This document shows positions 40,296 to 40,376 of a stretch of DNA of 40,376 nucleotides, one piece after another. Position numbers and translations under genes: made by a program. The stretch comes from Paracoccaceae bacterium. Lineage in GTDB: Bacteria > Pseudomonadota > Alphaproteobacteria > Rhodobacterales > Rhodobacteraceae. The notes below the pieces were generated by a model, which saw nothing but the letters and a program-made list of their open reading frames with translations, was not told where the DNA came from and did no database searches. Numbering within the stretch: position 1 is the stretch's first letter; the number at the start of each line of letters is the position of its first letter. The stretch covers positions 1-40,376 of the forward strand of contig JAFIEO010000043.1 in NCBI GenBank assembly GCA_020832445.1. The letters run 5' to 3'.

Positions 40296-40376
40296 GTATT
40301 GTTATTTCCGATATATTACATCTGAAGTTTCGATTTTTAAAATATAGATAGTTTTGCTACTTCTTTTTGGGGCGCT

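Noticed and set aside
1-40376. Mobile element, phage, tRNA or CRISPR signatures
   Set aside because: No transposase, integrase, terminal inverted repeats with target duplication, tRNA-like cloverleaf or regularly spaced repeats were found.

Overview
The window is GC-rich, densely coded DNA with no transposase, integrase, tRNA, rRNA or CRISPR array. It looks chromosomal or megaplasmid-borne. Gene content points to an alphaproteobacterium, most likely Rhodobacterales (Roseobacter/Paracoccus-like): TAXI-type TRAP and peptide-type ABC importers, DAO-family amine oxidases, GhrA-type reductases, a beta-hydroxyaspartate-aldolase-like enzyme and a NodD-type LysR regulator. The taxon is inferred from gene repertoire and codon style, not from a marker gene.

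Layout. (1) 1-2604, plus: the tail of an unidentified gene, a Rieske ferredoxin-like protein, a class A FAD monooxygenase and a fumarylacetoacetate-hydrolase-family protein, which together suggest aromatic-ring catabolism. (2) 2704-4004: a divergent HxlR regulator and a quinone oxidoreductase of the QorB/YtfG type. (3) 4231-7172: a TAXI-TRAP importer (binding protein plus fused membrane protein). (4) 7573-15351, plus: a complete five-gene peptide-type ABC importer whose last cistron overlaps a 735-residue MOSC / FAD-NAD(P)H reductase / Rieske fusion. (5) 15391-21454: a divergent Lrp regulator, a DAO-type oxidase, two aldehyde dehydrogenases and a tartrate/D-malate-type dehydrogenase. (6) 21592-29493: a two-domain GNAT, a minus-strand oxidase and HAD pair, then a plus operon of cupin, ArgE-type deacetylase, second two-domain GNAT, class III aminotransferase and GhrA-type reductase. 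(7) 36990-29585, minus: a second, rearranged peptide-type importer (fused double ATPase, binding protein, two permeases) ending in a GhrA-type reductase and a 3-hydroxyaspartate/D-threonine-aldolase-like enzyme. (8) 37277-40249: an XRE-cupin regulator with a PuuB/OrdL-like oxidase, and a LysR regulator.

Working picture (inference). The region imports N-containing organic solutes through three transporters. It processes them by reduction (MOSC fusion), oxidative deamination (three DAO-family flavoenzymes), deacetylation, transamination, aldehyde oxidation (two ALDHs) and aldol cleavage to glycine plus glyoxylate or an aldehyde. Two GhrA-type reductases could take up the glyoxylate.

The strongest candidate for an undescribed system is the importer operon 7573-15351. 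Its terminal gene packs an entire NAD(P)H -> FAD -> Rieske -> molybdenum-cofactor (MOSC) electron chain into one polypeptide, an apparent single-chain counterpart of the three-protein mARC/cytochrome b5/b5-reductase system. Second is the operon 36990-29585, which couples a paralogous importer to glyoxylate-forming and glyoxylate-reducing enzymes.
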